64,000 bases of DNA from Metallyticus violacea (taxonomy: Eukaryota > Arthropoda > Insecta > Mantodea > Metallyticidae). Position 1 is the first letter of the stretch. Each line of letters begins with the position of its first letter. The notes below the pieces were generated by a model. That model worked only from the letters and a program-made list of their open reading frames with translations, had not been told where the DNA came from and did not search any database. Position numbers and translations under genes: made by a program. The stretch covers positions 143,851,001 to 143,915,000 of the forward strand of contig CM060831.1 in assembly GCA_030762175.1 (NCBI GenBank), given 5' to 3'. Below, in pieces: positions 10,721 to 21,970 of this stretch.

Positions 10721-11519
10721 TAATAAGGTGAATTTCACTGTCATGTGAGGTACATAATTTATTAAATACCTCTCGTATGAGCTATTAATACTCGTGTAAA
10801 GTTAAAATGAAAATAAATGCAATAAAATTGTTATTAACAATGCCAACAAAGAGAGAAAAACACCTAGTTGATATTTTCTCATTTGTTTAATTGAAGATCT
10901 GTACCGTTGCATGGAAACTGCAGTTACATCTTTGAGGTTTATGAGCTGTAAACAAAGGCGAACTACTGCCGGGAATCGAGGCACACGCTTATCACGAGAG
11001 AGACTGTAAGGATTTAGTAGCGCGTGCAAAACCCCCACAGTTTCTAACTGCCTCTACAAAGTCTCGTGCTAAACTCACAATGTAGGAGTCCTAAACGGAA
11101 GTTAAGAGTTTATCGGGCAATTCGCACACCTCACGTTCTCGCCTCTTCTTTGCTAGGCACCTCCTTAAGACGAGGAATAAGGAAGATTCCCTTCCCCCCG
11201 GCTTTTGTTCCCATTGTCATTTCCTTTAGTTAATGGAAAGCAAACACAAGGAGCTACCTCTGCGACACCTAGCGGTAATTGACGTGTACTCACACACCGT
11301 CGGCTGCTTGTTCAAACATATTGCATTCACTGTACTGAAAACATTTGCAGTTGGTTTTATTTATGCTGCTACAGAGTGAATCTTCCTTTTGACACATAGG
11401 GAGCATCTGGCTCATTGATACAGAAATGGGGACGCCATTGTGAGAATATCATCAACAATAATGCATTATTAATTTTGCTTTTATGTATAACTATGTATAT
11501 GGTACTCTGTATTTTGTTG
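10721..11519. other. No recognised gene; GC-richer patch
   Basis: From about 10900 to 11310 the sequence is richer in G and C than its surroundings, without a long frame or known repeat. It could be unique host DNA. I see nothing I can name. Confidence 0.5.
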
Positions 11520-11585
11520 GTTCTTCGCCTCGTAGAGTGGAAGAGAGGGCCCCAAAGCCTTAACTCTTATCAGAGTAAATAAATA

Positions 11586-11650
<65 letters not shown>
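11495..11650 (+). repeat. Probable 3' end of a non-LTR retroelement with AT-rich simple tail
   Basis: A short unique segment (TTGGTTCTTCGCCTCGTAGA through GCCCCAAAGCCTTAACTCTT) runs into CAGAGTAAATAAATAAATAA and then a long AAT run ending at 11650. Ending in a short simple repeat is typical of many LINE and LINE-mobilised sequences. No reverse-transcriptase frame precedes it, so it would be a 5'-truncated copy. The assignment is inference; it might only be unique sequence next to a microsatellite. Confidence 0.4.
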
Positions 11651-11651
<1 letters not shown>

Positions 11652-11924
11652 CATTACCACTCTATGAATGAAAAATATATACATATATTTTAAATTAAAC
11701 ACATATATTGGTGTGAAATTTAGCAATGATCATAGTTTTGCTGCTACAAATACCAAACATTTAGAATTAATTTAGCAGAACGACAAGGTTATGGATTATC
11801 TCCGTTTATTTTTAATACATGTTATAACTATATATACAACATTTTGTATTACAAGTTATGTATACTGTCTTATTGCGCTATACAATCCGAAAATGTATAC
11901 ACTAGTTGAAATTGTTTGATCTCT
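11651..11924. other. AT-rich spacer
   Basis: Nothing recognisable between the AAT run and the following transposase head. Confidence 0.5.
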
Positions 11925-12360
11925 GTAAGAATAGAGCTAAAATTCCGCTGACTTGAGCTTACTCAGGCGTGTTTATCACGCCCACTGTTTCAGTTGCTTT
12001 TCTGAATTGAGTGTTAAAACTTTCTAATATGCTTTTGTATATTGGAGTATGCCTACAGTATATATGTGTTATAACAAACGATATTTGTTCAAATACAGTT
12101 GCACAGAATTTTCTAGAAGTAACATCTCCATCGGAAAGTGCAGTTTTCGGATTAATGAGCAAAGTTCGAACCCAAGGGTTTTCATCGAGAAGTTGAGACT
12201 ATAAGTGGGTTTTAACAAACGAGAAGTTTCATGAAATAGTCTATCAATTACAAACTTCTCATCGAAAATCTTTAACATAGTTAGTCCAGCAAGTTGGTGT
12301 ATCTGTCGGTAGTGCGTACAAAGTCACTCAGTACCAAAATAAGCATTCTGAAGATAAGTG
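11925..12360 (+). pseudogene. N-terminal half of a DUF4817-type DDE transposase
   Basis: The plus strand reads, with stops, through a helix-turn-helix-like series: NFLEVTSPSESAVFGLMSKV near 12105-12165, then TNEKFHEIVYQLQTSHRKSL near 12218-12275, then LVQQVGVSVGSAYKVTQ near 12285-12335. The family has the same order (recognition helix, KLDEIG...SPRKSLR, LAQETGVSKSSA). The catalytic domain is absent. The region upstream of the frame (11925-12040) is shared with 28871-28990, starting at GTAAGAATRGAGCTAAAATT. Confidence 0.7.
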
Positions 12361-12883
12361 GTCATAGAAGATTTTTTTTACTGCGCTAAATGCATCAAAA
12401 TTAAATTATATGTAAGGGGTCTCAGATTGTGAAACTTATTTGTGGCGTGTAAACAAAACCGAATGCAAGTCTTGCAATTGAGCGAAACTAATGGTTCCAA
12501 AATTACGGCTCCCGCACATTTTCACTTGCAGCTCGAAATCATTTCAATAAAGTATTTGGTGGCAGATGGATCGGACTTGGTGGACCAACGCGGTGGCCTC
12601 CACGGTAAATCAATCAAGTACGCGCTTTTAATATTTAATTTCTCATTGTGTACGGGTACTCATTTGTTCAGACAATACGTACACACTTGTCGTGTGAGTT
12701 ACATTTCATTTTGAATGACAAATAAGGATGTTTCATAAAGTCAGATTTCAATTATTATCTTGCAACGCTCCTGTTATTATACTGCATCTGTGACCCCATG
12801 ATCCTAACTTCAAAATGTTTAGTTTGGTAATGCCTTTCTACTCTACCATTTTCTCACATTTTTTCCGCATTCTGTATATATAG
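12361..12883. other. No recognised gene
   Basis: A 90-codon open frame (12442-12714) has no similarity I recognise. No repeat was noted. Confidence 0.45.
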
Positions 12884-13390
12884 GATGCTTCGGGAATACT
12901 TTTACAAACTTTGGTGGCAGTTTCTCACACATACAAAAAAGGGGGGAAGAAAGGGGGGGGGGGAGCCATAAAGAAATATGTCCGAAAATCGTTAGTTTTT
13001 GAGTTATTGATCAAATTTTACTTCTACGCGTTCCAAGGAGCAATCTAACAACTTAAATTCGTAAGAGAAATTAAATTTTATTTTGGTAAGTAATCGAATG
13101 ATATCGATACAAGTCTTCTGATATACCAGGGGCATCAGCATTGCATACTTGTATGACAAATTATTATTGGAAAAATGCACCAATAGCACGGTTGAAAGTT
13201 AGCATTTATGTGATTTGGTAATAACCTTATTAAAGATGTGATAGAAATAGTCATAAAGCGTACACTTTTATTAACAAATTAAAAACTAAGGATTTCCGGA
13301 CATATACTTTTATTTTCTTTTTGGGTAAAAATTCATTAATTAATCACAAAACTAATAATTTCCAGACATATGTTTATATGTTTTTTTCTT
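12884..13390. repeat. Repeat with internal inverted copies
   Basis: The left edge (GGATGCTTCGGGAATACTTT, then CAGTTTCTCACACA) resembles the GGTGTTTC-type starts of insect DDE transposons. ATATGTCCGAAAATCGTTAG near 12976 recurs inverted at 13281-13305 (23 of 25 positions match over the block) and, less well, at 13346-13372. A poly-G tract lies at 12941-12964. No transposase frame is visible, so this may be a non-autonomous derivative. Confidence 0.5.
12941..12964. repeat. G-rich tract
   Basis: A run of G interrupted by AA and AAA, ending in eleven or more consecutive G. It could form a G-quadruplex; no function can be assigned. Confidence 0.8.
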
Positions 13391-13639
13391 GTTTTAGTAT
13401 GAGGAGGAGACATGTTGGACATAGATGGAGGGATCAGTTTTGATCTCGGAAAGAGTCAATCAGGCCAGATCCCTTCAAGGAATAAGAAGAAAAAGCAGTA
13501 TTTTATACACAGTTTAAGAAAATAAATAACGTTATGGACAAACAGACGTTTTTGTTTCAACTGCAAGCTCAGGTCTACCAGAGTTTACATTTTTACCAAA
13601 TTCAGGATTAAATTCTCTTGTCCTAAAATTTCCTCGTAG
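13391..13639. other. Short spacer
   Basis: One short peptide-like run (VGHRWRDQF near 13410) faintly recalls the C-terminal end of LINE reverse transcriptases, but it is too short to support a call. Confidence 0.3.
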
Positions 13640-13900
13640 ACCCAAAGATCAAGGGCTGAATCCCGGCCAGGGTCGATGGATTTTTCGGGAGTAAAATTTC
13701 TAAGTATGTTTCCTTCGGAAGGAAAGTAAAGTCAGGGAGGGACTCGTGTTGCATATTTACGGCATTTAAAAGAACCTCAAGTTCGAAAGAAGAGGCCTCT
13801 GATCAAAATTTATCGGCCGTTTCACGCTCTGAATTGAATGGGACGCTGATGACATTACATGTTATAGAGCGTCCGCAAATAAACCAAATATATAAATAAA
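13640..13900 (+). mobile_element. tRNA-derived SINE, family 2 (copy c, 5'-truncated)
   Basis: Starts within the tRNA-like head (CTGAATCCCGGCCAGGGTCG) and lacks the A box. The body and the AAATAAACCAAATATATAAA tail are intact though diverged. 5' truncation is expected of incomplete LINE-type reverse transcription. I could not find a duplication. Confidence 0.9.
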
Positions 13901-16800
13901 AATTTACCGAGATACCTCGGTGTTATTAATGGTAAGTGAAACTTTACTCAGAATTTCTCGACAACAAGGTATCGCTAACAATTTGGAGCGGAGAAACTAT
14001 TCTTTGTTTTATTTGTAAACATCTTAACCCTTGCCTCGACTCCACGTGTTTGTTGCCTTTCCGCCTTTCGCATGAATATTTAAGTCCCTTGGAGCAGCTA
14101 GCTCGCTCCCCACGTGGGTTTAGCCCGGCCAGGGCGTCGGCTGCCACGCCAAAGGGTTAATCTGGCTCTCTCGGACTGCCACCACTCTTCAGACATTTCT
14201 TCATCAAGACATCAGCCGTGACGTTTGTATTTTTGTAATTGCAGCGTAGAACAACAAGTCAAAATATACAAGTTTTTACTTAATTTGTTTTAACAGTATT
14301 CAGTTAAGAAGATGATATAAGTAAGGCTCTCTTTGACGCTGTTTCGATTATTAAAGTTGCAAATTATGAAAACAATTTCATAAACAGGGGAACTTAAAAT
14401 AATTGAATCAGCTTTTTAAAATGTTTCTTCCAGCTTTCCCAAATATATACCAAACGTTTACCGTCCTACAAATAAACAATTATTCAAACTTCAATTGCAA
14501 CTGTTATGCTTTGGAAGTTACAGGCAAATGTTCATTCCTGTCATTGAGTAGATTTCTTAGCAAATGCTTTTTTTTTTTTCATTCCACATTTTATCAACAA
14601 CTCGCCATAAATATTCTTCTTTAAAATTTTTACTGAGTTTTAAGGTATCTATTTCTATTATGTTTTCAGAATTTTTAAAATTAGGCATACAAATAGGAAA
14701 CAAATATTTATATTTTTCTTTAGGGCATAATAAAAGTTAATGAACAGAAACTTGAATGATCTACAAATTACGTAAATTAAATGAGGGTTGTGCTTTTAAA
14801 CTTTTCACACTCAAAAAAGGACCAAAATGAAAAACACCCTATTCAATCAAAAATAATTACGTATGAAAAAAAAAGTGTCGTACATATTTCTTACTTCAAT
14901 TACTTAAATTGTAATAAGTATTTACATAGATAATGAAGTAGAAAATGAATAAATTACAATAACTAGAATAATTAAATTACAAGACAGCGAAATAAACAAA
15001 CCTGAACGTTTATAAAACGATGGTTGATCCAGCGTTAACATATTGCAGTGAATTGTGAATCAAAAACAAAAGGGAGAGCAGTAAGTAATAAGCCACTGAA
15101 ATAAGATAACTAAGGAAAATTAAAGGCTGTAGGAAGAAGGGACTTTATAAATGATAGCATGCATGAGAAATTAAATACATCGAGAATCCCTTAAATTGAC
15201 AATGAAACGAAAGGTGTTATTGTTGCACTTTTTTCACCGAAATAAAGTTCAGAAAAGGCCTCATCAATTTAGCTTATACAAAGGTTCCAATAATTATTTG
15301 AAAGACTATTTCCAGAACAGTTACATTTTTTTTCAAATGAAACAATGCCTACTGACTTCAAGAAAATAAAAATAGATAACATTAGAATGTCAATGCAATT
15401 TCTTGCACGATTCTAAGGGAAGAACTTTACGATATATTGTCATAAGTACGGTTTGGACTTTCAGATCCTTTTTAGATAAATCCCATGATCACTACGCAAA
15501 GAACATTACCTCGACTTTTAGGCAAAAACAGCATATATCTGTTTGCATTATGTCTACAATTTAGGAAAATTATCAACAGTACAATACAATTTATCCTGCT
15601 TGTCTGTCTGGATATCTTCAGCGTACGCAGTATGGTATTCCTCCCACATTCTCCATATATTATAAACATGTGCATTAATAAACAGTACCATCTTCTCTAG
15701 CACACCCAGTACGTATTTTATGACATATTACGACTTATTTACAGCAACGTCTCACTATAATTGGTGTGAAGATAAAATGTAAACAAAAATGTACATACAG
15801 TCGCGGTAGGCAGGAATGTGCGGTACATTTCCAATCTAGTGTCTAAGCAGAACACAGGTTCCAAGCCGTTACTCTTGAACCAAACTCTCATGTAGTATTA
15901 TTACTTCATAATCATCAGATACAAGGTTTAAAACTTAAAGTCTGTTTCGACTTAAATTGATAGTATTTTCTATATTTCTATTATGGCATTAATCGTACCA
16001 TTTGCTGTGAACTTGTATTTAAATATACATTTCCGTCATTTTTTACCCCAATTCTTTGTAAGTGTTCACGACAGAACAAACTTCTTTCGTTATACTTCAG
16101 TTAAATCATAAATTTGCTGCTCCTTGGTGTTGTCTTTTTTATCTAGTAGGCATTTTCAGCCAGTGTTTTAAAAATTCTTTTTTGCCATTTCTATTTTTGT
16201 TTGTCAGATTATTATTCATATATATGTATACGTTAAAATAAAGGTTGTCATTGTCATATAAAACACCATGTCTTGTTTTTCAAAGTCCTCCCTGTAGTTC
16301 CACGGTCATCTTGAATTTTTCTAATTTAAAGTCTAAACCACACTTACAATATATGATGCTGTTTAATATAAAGAGCTAAAATAGGACACTTGTTATACTC
16401 CTTTTGCATTTTTCATTATTTGAAATATAATGAAGCTGTGATCCTTAAATATAATGCTTTAAAGCATGAAGTTATTTATATAGAACTAACACATTTATTT
16501 CTTTGTTTATTCGGCTGCAAATTCATCCAATTTCTCAGTTTAACGTCAATTTAAGCAGAATATTAAGGAGTTTTGATTCCTTGTCACGAAGTATGCATAT
16601 ATTTATTCTTTATTCCTTATTGTTGGTTTTTTATTTGGCAACGTTTTCCATATTTTGTTCTAGTCGCTGTGAAAAGGCAGTCAAGGGCTCTTCCTTGTGA
16701 AGTAATTTTGGATTACGAATTAAATTACAGCTACTCTAAGGGCATACTAGAGAGAATTTAGTGTTCGCAGTCCCCCAGAAAGAAACACGATGTAAACAAC
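13901..16800. other. AT-rich spacer, no gene recognised
   Basis: Nearly 3 kb without a recognisable gene or repeat. A GC-richer patch lies at about 14080-14215, containing CCACGTGGG and GCCCGGCCAGGGCGTC. Short open frames here are chance-level. 15000-16800 is strongly AT-rich. Confidence 0.5.
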
Positions 16801-17560
16801 AATGGAACTCTGGTGAGTGAAAAAGGCAAACATCGTTTATCTAGACTGCCCACGATTGTTGGATGTTCAGGCTGGCTTGAGCAGTCACTAAGGTGTTTGT
16901 TCGGAAGAATTGGTACAATGTGTCAGAGAGCTGAGAAAACTGCTCATCTAAAACCATATAGGGTTACAATTGTCCATCAGTTGCAGGAACTACACATGGA
17001 TAAAGAGAGAAGTATTGTCGATGTTTCAGGAGTTAATTGTGAAAAATTCTGGCATATTGTCCACCACGTGGTTCTATTTATGCTCACGCTATTGGGCCGT
17101 ACAAAATCCACACGTTATTCACGAAGCATGGGGTTGGTGAGCAATTTCCGCATAGAGAACATTGGGACCAATTTTTTTTTTTGGGCCATAATGTGGACCC
17201 TGCAGAGTACCGCCAGATTTTCAAGGAGTTTGTTGAGCAACTGGAATGTGTAAGGCTGGCCCTACATGCCATATCAAAGCAATCCATGGAGTTAACTGGA
17301 AGTTTATTTGATGACCGGATAATCTCCAAGAACCTGTGGCCACAGAGATCTGATTTGACAATACCGGACTTCATTGAACGATCTGAAGTACAAAATTACG
17401 CTGAAGATTAATGATAAAGGCAACACAGTCCTCCAACGAACGACCAGTAATAACGACATATTGTGATATGCCATATGCAGAAGGAAGGGCATTTTCAAAA
17501 TTTTCTATAGAAGTTAATAACTCCCAAAGACACTCTACACTTGAAGTACAAAAAGTTGTG
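16801..17560 (+). pseudogene. Decayed DDE transposase (DUF4817/Tc1-like) with internal deletion
   Basis: The plus strand contains the junction between DNA-binding and catalytic domains (CQRAEKTAHLKPYRVTIVHQ near 16920-16985), as in the family pattern of LKLRPYKVTVVH. It then gives GPYKIHTLFTKHGVGEQFPH near 17093-17150, and the DDE tail LWPQRSDLTIPDF near 17333-17372. A 12-base T run near 17174 and several stops break the frame. The segment carrying the first catalytic Asp is lost or unrecognisable. No terminal repeats were found. Confidence 0.68.
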
Positions 17561-18149
17561 GCCAAGCATCATTCGTTTTGAAACAAAGAAAGAAATGTTA
17601 GTTCTATAAATCACGCTGTATAATATTTATAAGTGTCACTAGGAACAGCGTTTTCCGGGATTGTGAGACGTGGTTTTCCCAAAGGAGCCCAGTAGATCAC
17701 GACCCACAACCCCTGGTTGTGAAGACATCGGCCGTGAAAGCCTAAGAATAAATGTATGCTTAACTTTCATAAAATATTGCTGTGCATGCCACGACGATGT
17801 ACAGCAGCAAATACGTAGCCTGCTGAGGCAGTTAAATCACGGGGTGTTCGCCACCCTTTAAACAACGCCCAATTAGTGCGAGGGACACAGTGACAGACGT
17901 ACGAACAGACAGACAGGGGGTGGTTTGTTTACGGCTACCCTCTGTCAAGCCGTACCTATTATTAATGACTTGATTCGCCCCTCCTCACCCGGCGCCACCT
18001 TCTTAATGGAGGGTGGTGCTGTTCTTTTTGTAAACATCAATGTCAAACATTCTGCACTTGAAGATCTCTATTTGCACTCAGTGGCAGAGGTGAAAGTCAC
18101 AAACAGATCAGTCCCCACTTTATCTAAATATGTCGGATAAGGGTCTAGC
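17561..18149. other. No recognised gene
   Basis: Slightly GC-richer than average, with a GACAGAC-type short repeat near 17890-17915. Open frames at 17670-17861 and 17925-18140 have no recognisable features. Confidence 0.45.
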
Positions 18150-18612
18150 GAATGTCTTGCATCCAGCATTGAAAGTGTTCTTAATGTTATTCAACGATGG
18201 TCTCTCACAATGACAGCAGCGGCGTTAATGATTTCTTTCGCTAGAGCACAAACTGGAGTGCCTGGTGCACCTTCCTTTGAAATTAATTGTCTTCTCTATT
18301 TAAACATTTTAAATTATCTTCTAGCTGTATTACAAGGAAAAACAAACTCTCCATATGCCTCCTGTAATATTGCATAGACCTCAACTGAGGATTTGTCGAG
18401 CCGAAAGCACAATTTCTGAGTGCTATATTGTTCGTCGCGTATCACCTCCATTTCAATGTAGGCGAAACTGAACATGTTCCAACTTGCACACCCCTTACAG
18501 AAGGGAACCGGATGATACCACAAGGAAACTAACAAACTATTGTAAAGTTAAGTTTTATCGCTGAAATTAAGGATGTAAAAAATTATGATCATTCCTTATT
18601 GAACAGTCCTCG
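18150..18612 (-). pseudogene. Mariner remnant, N-terminal part with terminal repeat
   Basis: Minus-strand remnant. The terminal repeat lies at about 18577-18612 (plus-strand AATTATGATCATTCCTTATT then GAACAGTCC) and matches the end of the mariner at 43568-43601. The N-terminal frame (18535-18314) has RLDKSSVEVYAILQEAYGE, the mariner FCVKLGKSATETFEML..AYGE pattern. A later block (RC of about 18160-18290) matches 42743-42850 nearly base for base, including the ...INAAAVIVRDHR segment. The catalytic domain is missing. Confidence 0.78.
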
Positions 18613-18776
18613 TATCTTTTACCATCAGTGTCCATCACCTATGATCCCTCGTTGGTAAAAAGGATATCAAATACTATTAAATGCTTTATAATTATCTATA
18701 TCCCCGCTGTTTGTTGAAATTAGTACAATAACGCTTCCGAATGATGAAAGAGTGGACAAGTTTCTGAATAGAACAC

Positions 18777-19061
18777 ATTGCAAACCACCGCCACGGGTGA
18801 CCGAGGTCACTAATGCGCTAACTCGTGAGCGGGAGGTCTGGGGATCGAATCCTGCCAGAACCGTCCTCTCTGAATGAGGTTTCTTCCAGGTTTTCCTCAG
18901 TCCTCATAAGTGGTAAATGCCGGGTAGGTACCCTTAAACTTAGGCCTGGAAGGCTTCCTTCCTTTAAAAAAAATTCTTTCCCAATATCTCATGTATCATC
19001 AGTGTTCACCGCCTATGGTGTCTCGAGTAGTAAAAACGGGCGTTAAAAAAATTGCAAACCA
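18777..19061 (+). mobile_element. tRNA-derived SINE, family 1 (copy d) with target-site duplication
   Basis: The SINE occupies 18788-19050 and is flanked by perfect 11-bp duplications ATTGCAAACCA at 18777-18787 and 19051-19061. The head has ACCGAGGTCACTAATGCGC and GGGATCGAATCCTGCC. The middle has the inverted CTGAGG/CCTCAG pair partly broken (CTGAATGAGG). The 3' end is AACGGGCGTTAAAAAA. It is close to full length. Confidence 0.95.
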
Positions 19062-19457
19062 ACTAAAGCATTGAGGCATGTTTCAAACACTATGAAGAAT
19101 ACATGCTGACACAACTTCAAAATGTTTGTAGTGTCTAGTTTGCAATGTAAGCACTTATTCACCATTGGCATAATACATTATGTAAATTTTAAATATATTG
19201 CATTTTTTTAAGTCCACAGCTTTCAACTCGAGGCTAGTAATGAAAGGCCTAAATACTGCCGATGAATTAGTAGCGACTATTTAGTTAGAGTTTTATAAAC
19301 AACAAGATATGTACTGAACATCTTAACCACAATGCAATTTCATCTTTCTTAAAGATAACAAGTATGCACGAACTGAATCTGAAAACTGTTTACCTCACAC
19401 AAAATCCTGTGTAAATATGGTTGTAAATCTTGTTATGCATATTTATAAAATGATCAG
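19062..19457. other. AT-rich spacer
   Basis: Nothing recognisable. Confidence 0.5.
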
Positions 19458-20574
19458 AGCCCGGAAGTTAGGAAAATGCATTTTCTATCCGGGTGGATAT
19501 ATTTAAAAGCAAGATAGAAATTAATACGCTTCCGTACACTTGGGGAAGGTAGGGCCAGTTTTTATTTTGCCTTTTTTGACTTTTGTTGGCTATGTTAAAA
19601 TTAAATTTTTTTGTATTTTTTGTTTTTATGCTATTATTTACGCATTTTAAAACACATATATAATTTCAATATATCGAAGTGAAAATAGTTATAAAATTAA
19701 ATGGCATGGTCACCTCACAAAAATATCTATTGAGAATATTTTTATTTTTCAAACAATCATAAACTTTCTCCTCGCCCCATTAATTCAGCTCTTTAGATAC
19801 AAGAACATTCATTAGTGAAAGAAACGTACATTTACTTTGGGCATACGAATAGCAGGAAATAGAGAGGATAAGGAAGTACCGTAATTTTGAATAGTCCTGG
19901 CAAATTGTATCGATCTGCTCGAGACAATTCTAGGAAATTGTGGTGGGGTAACTTCTCGGCTGCATAAATATAACAATTGCAAGCGAGAAAGATGAGAGCG
20001 GTACAGCTATACAGTAAACCGTCCCTACAATGTGTTCAGTACGGAAGTAAGAGAGATACTAACCGATTCCCCTATAAACGCATGAAGAGAAAATGAACTC
20101 TAACAGAAACCATTGTGTATCTCTTGCTCATTCGCCAGGACTATTCAATACCAGTTTACTTTGTCTTGATTAACACTTCCATGATGTCCTGAAAAGCAAA
20201 TGTTCTATTTTAACTGGTATGAGTCCTTCCGAAATGGCGTTTTAAGTATGCCCCAATTACTTCAGTGGAAATGGAAAATTCTTTTTCCATGATGAAAAAT
20301 GTTCTCTCTGACAAGCGGCTGACTGTGACAATTGATACCATGAAAAAAAAAGATCTTGTTGCTTATAACCAAGAAAAATAAGTTTTAGTACTTTAATTAT
20401 GTGATAAAGTAAATATTAAGTATCTTATATAATTATTTTTATTAATGAGTGATATTACTCTCTCTCTGTTTTCACTTTTAATAAATTCATATTTTAATTA
20501 TATTATTATTTTCAGTATTTTAAGTGTCCCTTTGCCTGCCTATTTTAACCAAAATAAATATCCGAACTTTCGAG
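19458..20574 (+). mobile_element. 1.1 kb terminal-inverted-repeat element, copy 1
   Basis: A noncoding element that aligns by eye with the reverse complement of 32264-33155. The 5' end is AGCCCGGAAGTTAGG; the 3' end (ACTTTCGAGAT, near 20564-20574) is a diverged inverted copy, while copy 2 keeps that end as AGCCCGGAAGTTCAGG. An inner pair of inverted repeats (TTGAATAGTCCTGGCAAAT at 19891 and its inverse ending 20148) bounds about 258 bp, and is also present in copy 2. No transposase frame is visible, so it is non-autonomous. Flanking duplication unclear, so the superfamily is unassigned. Confidence 0.7.
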
Positions 20575-21710
20575 ATCTGTTACTGAATAATTCTTGATTA
20601 ATTATGAATATTACATTTCATTTTAAGTTTTGCAATGTGGACAGCAGGTCCAAGCCTTGCTTTTGCTCGCGATGTTCAATTATTTAGCTTTTGAATAAAA
20701 CGTTTCATGCTTAGTGAACACCACTTGTATATGTAATGCTTTTATACATTTTAGTCGCAATTTATTTGTTATTTCATTTTACTGTTTATTTATTGTCGCT
20801 TTGACTGCATTGGTCTTATCGCGACATCTGTAGATTATGGACTTGGATACTGTAGGTGTAGTCTGTAGGGAAAAATGAAATTAATTAACGATTGCGCAAG
20901 TGATCTCAGAGTCCTTGACGACATAAAACTATCTGGCCTTTATCTTTTCAGGATACAGAAAAAAGTCTCACGTACACAGCTTAACCTCACCGAGAATCGA
21001 AATCAGGATTAATAGTCCTAAACCGCAGAAGCGATCTTATTTCAGCTTTATTATTTTTTTCATTGTACGGTATAAATATAGAAAGGCTTAGTAAGAAAAA
21101 TTTCTGGAATTTCACTCTGTAACAAACAATCATGACATAAGAACTGACAGACACAGCAACTTTTAACATTTTAAAACGCATTTCAAAGATGTTCAATAAC
21201 TACGTTGATGGCATTGTTGCACACACCCTACGTCAACTGTAGATGTAGACAAATGCACGGTTGATTTCTATTGCAGAGGCAACTAGAATGTCTAAATTGC
21301 GTGTACCATGCACGGACAGTTTTATCTCTCGGTGGTTTCTTCCCGTATTCTGCTCAACATCGACGTTTTACTGTGATTATAGACGTGTCTTCTCCGCTAC
21401 TGTGGCTACCATTAGCTGGTGGTCAACAGAAAAAGCCAAGTTCATTGAGGGCAGTATACGAATAAATACAAATTTCTAAAGTTTGCTGTTGTTTCTGTGT
21501 AAGGTACAGCAAGATCAAATAATATTCAGAAAGTTGTCCTTTTTTTAAAACTTTGGATATATATTGGAGTAACTCTGTAAAATGTTTGAAAGTATCAAAA
21601 ATATAACAAGTACATATATTATACCGGTTTTGTTGTCATTATCACCAAGAGAATAACCATTTTTTACAGAAGTAGTTACATTTATAAAAGCTGTGTTACA
21701 AAAGAATATA
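20575..21710. other. No recognised gene
   Basis: AT-rich. Two overlapping frames at 21261-21479 are short and unrecognised. Confidence 0.45.
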
Positions 21711-21970
21711 CCGCCACAGGTCGCCGAGGTCACTAAGGCGCGAACTCGTGAGCGGGAGGTCCGGGGTTCGAATCTAGTCAGGCTGCCCTCCCTGACTGAG
21801 GTTTTTTCCAGGTTTTCCTCAGTCCTCATAAATGGAAAATGCCGGGAAGGGCCTAGAACGTTTCCTTCCTTAAAAAATCCTTTTTCAATATATCATTTCA
21901 TCTCATGTATCATCAGTGTTCACCCCTATGGTGCCTCAGTAGTAAAAACAGGCGTTAAACACTATTAAAA
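21711..21970 (+). mobile_element. tRNA-derived SINE, family 1 (copy e, internal deletion)
   Basis: The head has CGCCGAGGTCACTAAGGCGC and GGTTCGAATC. The body lost the TACCCTAAACTTA part (GCCGGGAAGGGCCTAGAACG). The tail is AACAGGCGTTAAACACTATT. The flanks are A-rich, so no confident duplication. Confidence 0.92.

Noticed and set aside
11481..11726. 81-codon frame with an Ile run
   Set aside because: Product of the AAT microsatellite; not coding. Likewise 51950-52135.
13391..13500. LINE C-terminal WRDQ-type motif
   Set aside because: Only nine residues (VGHRWRDQF) resemble the motif and flanking residues do not.
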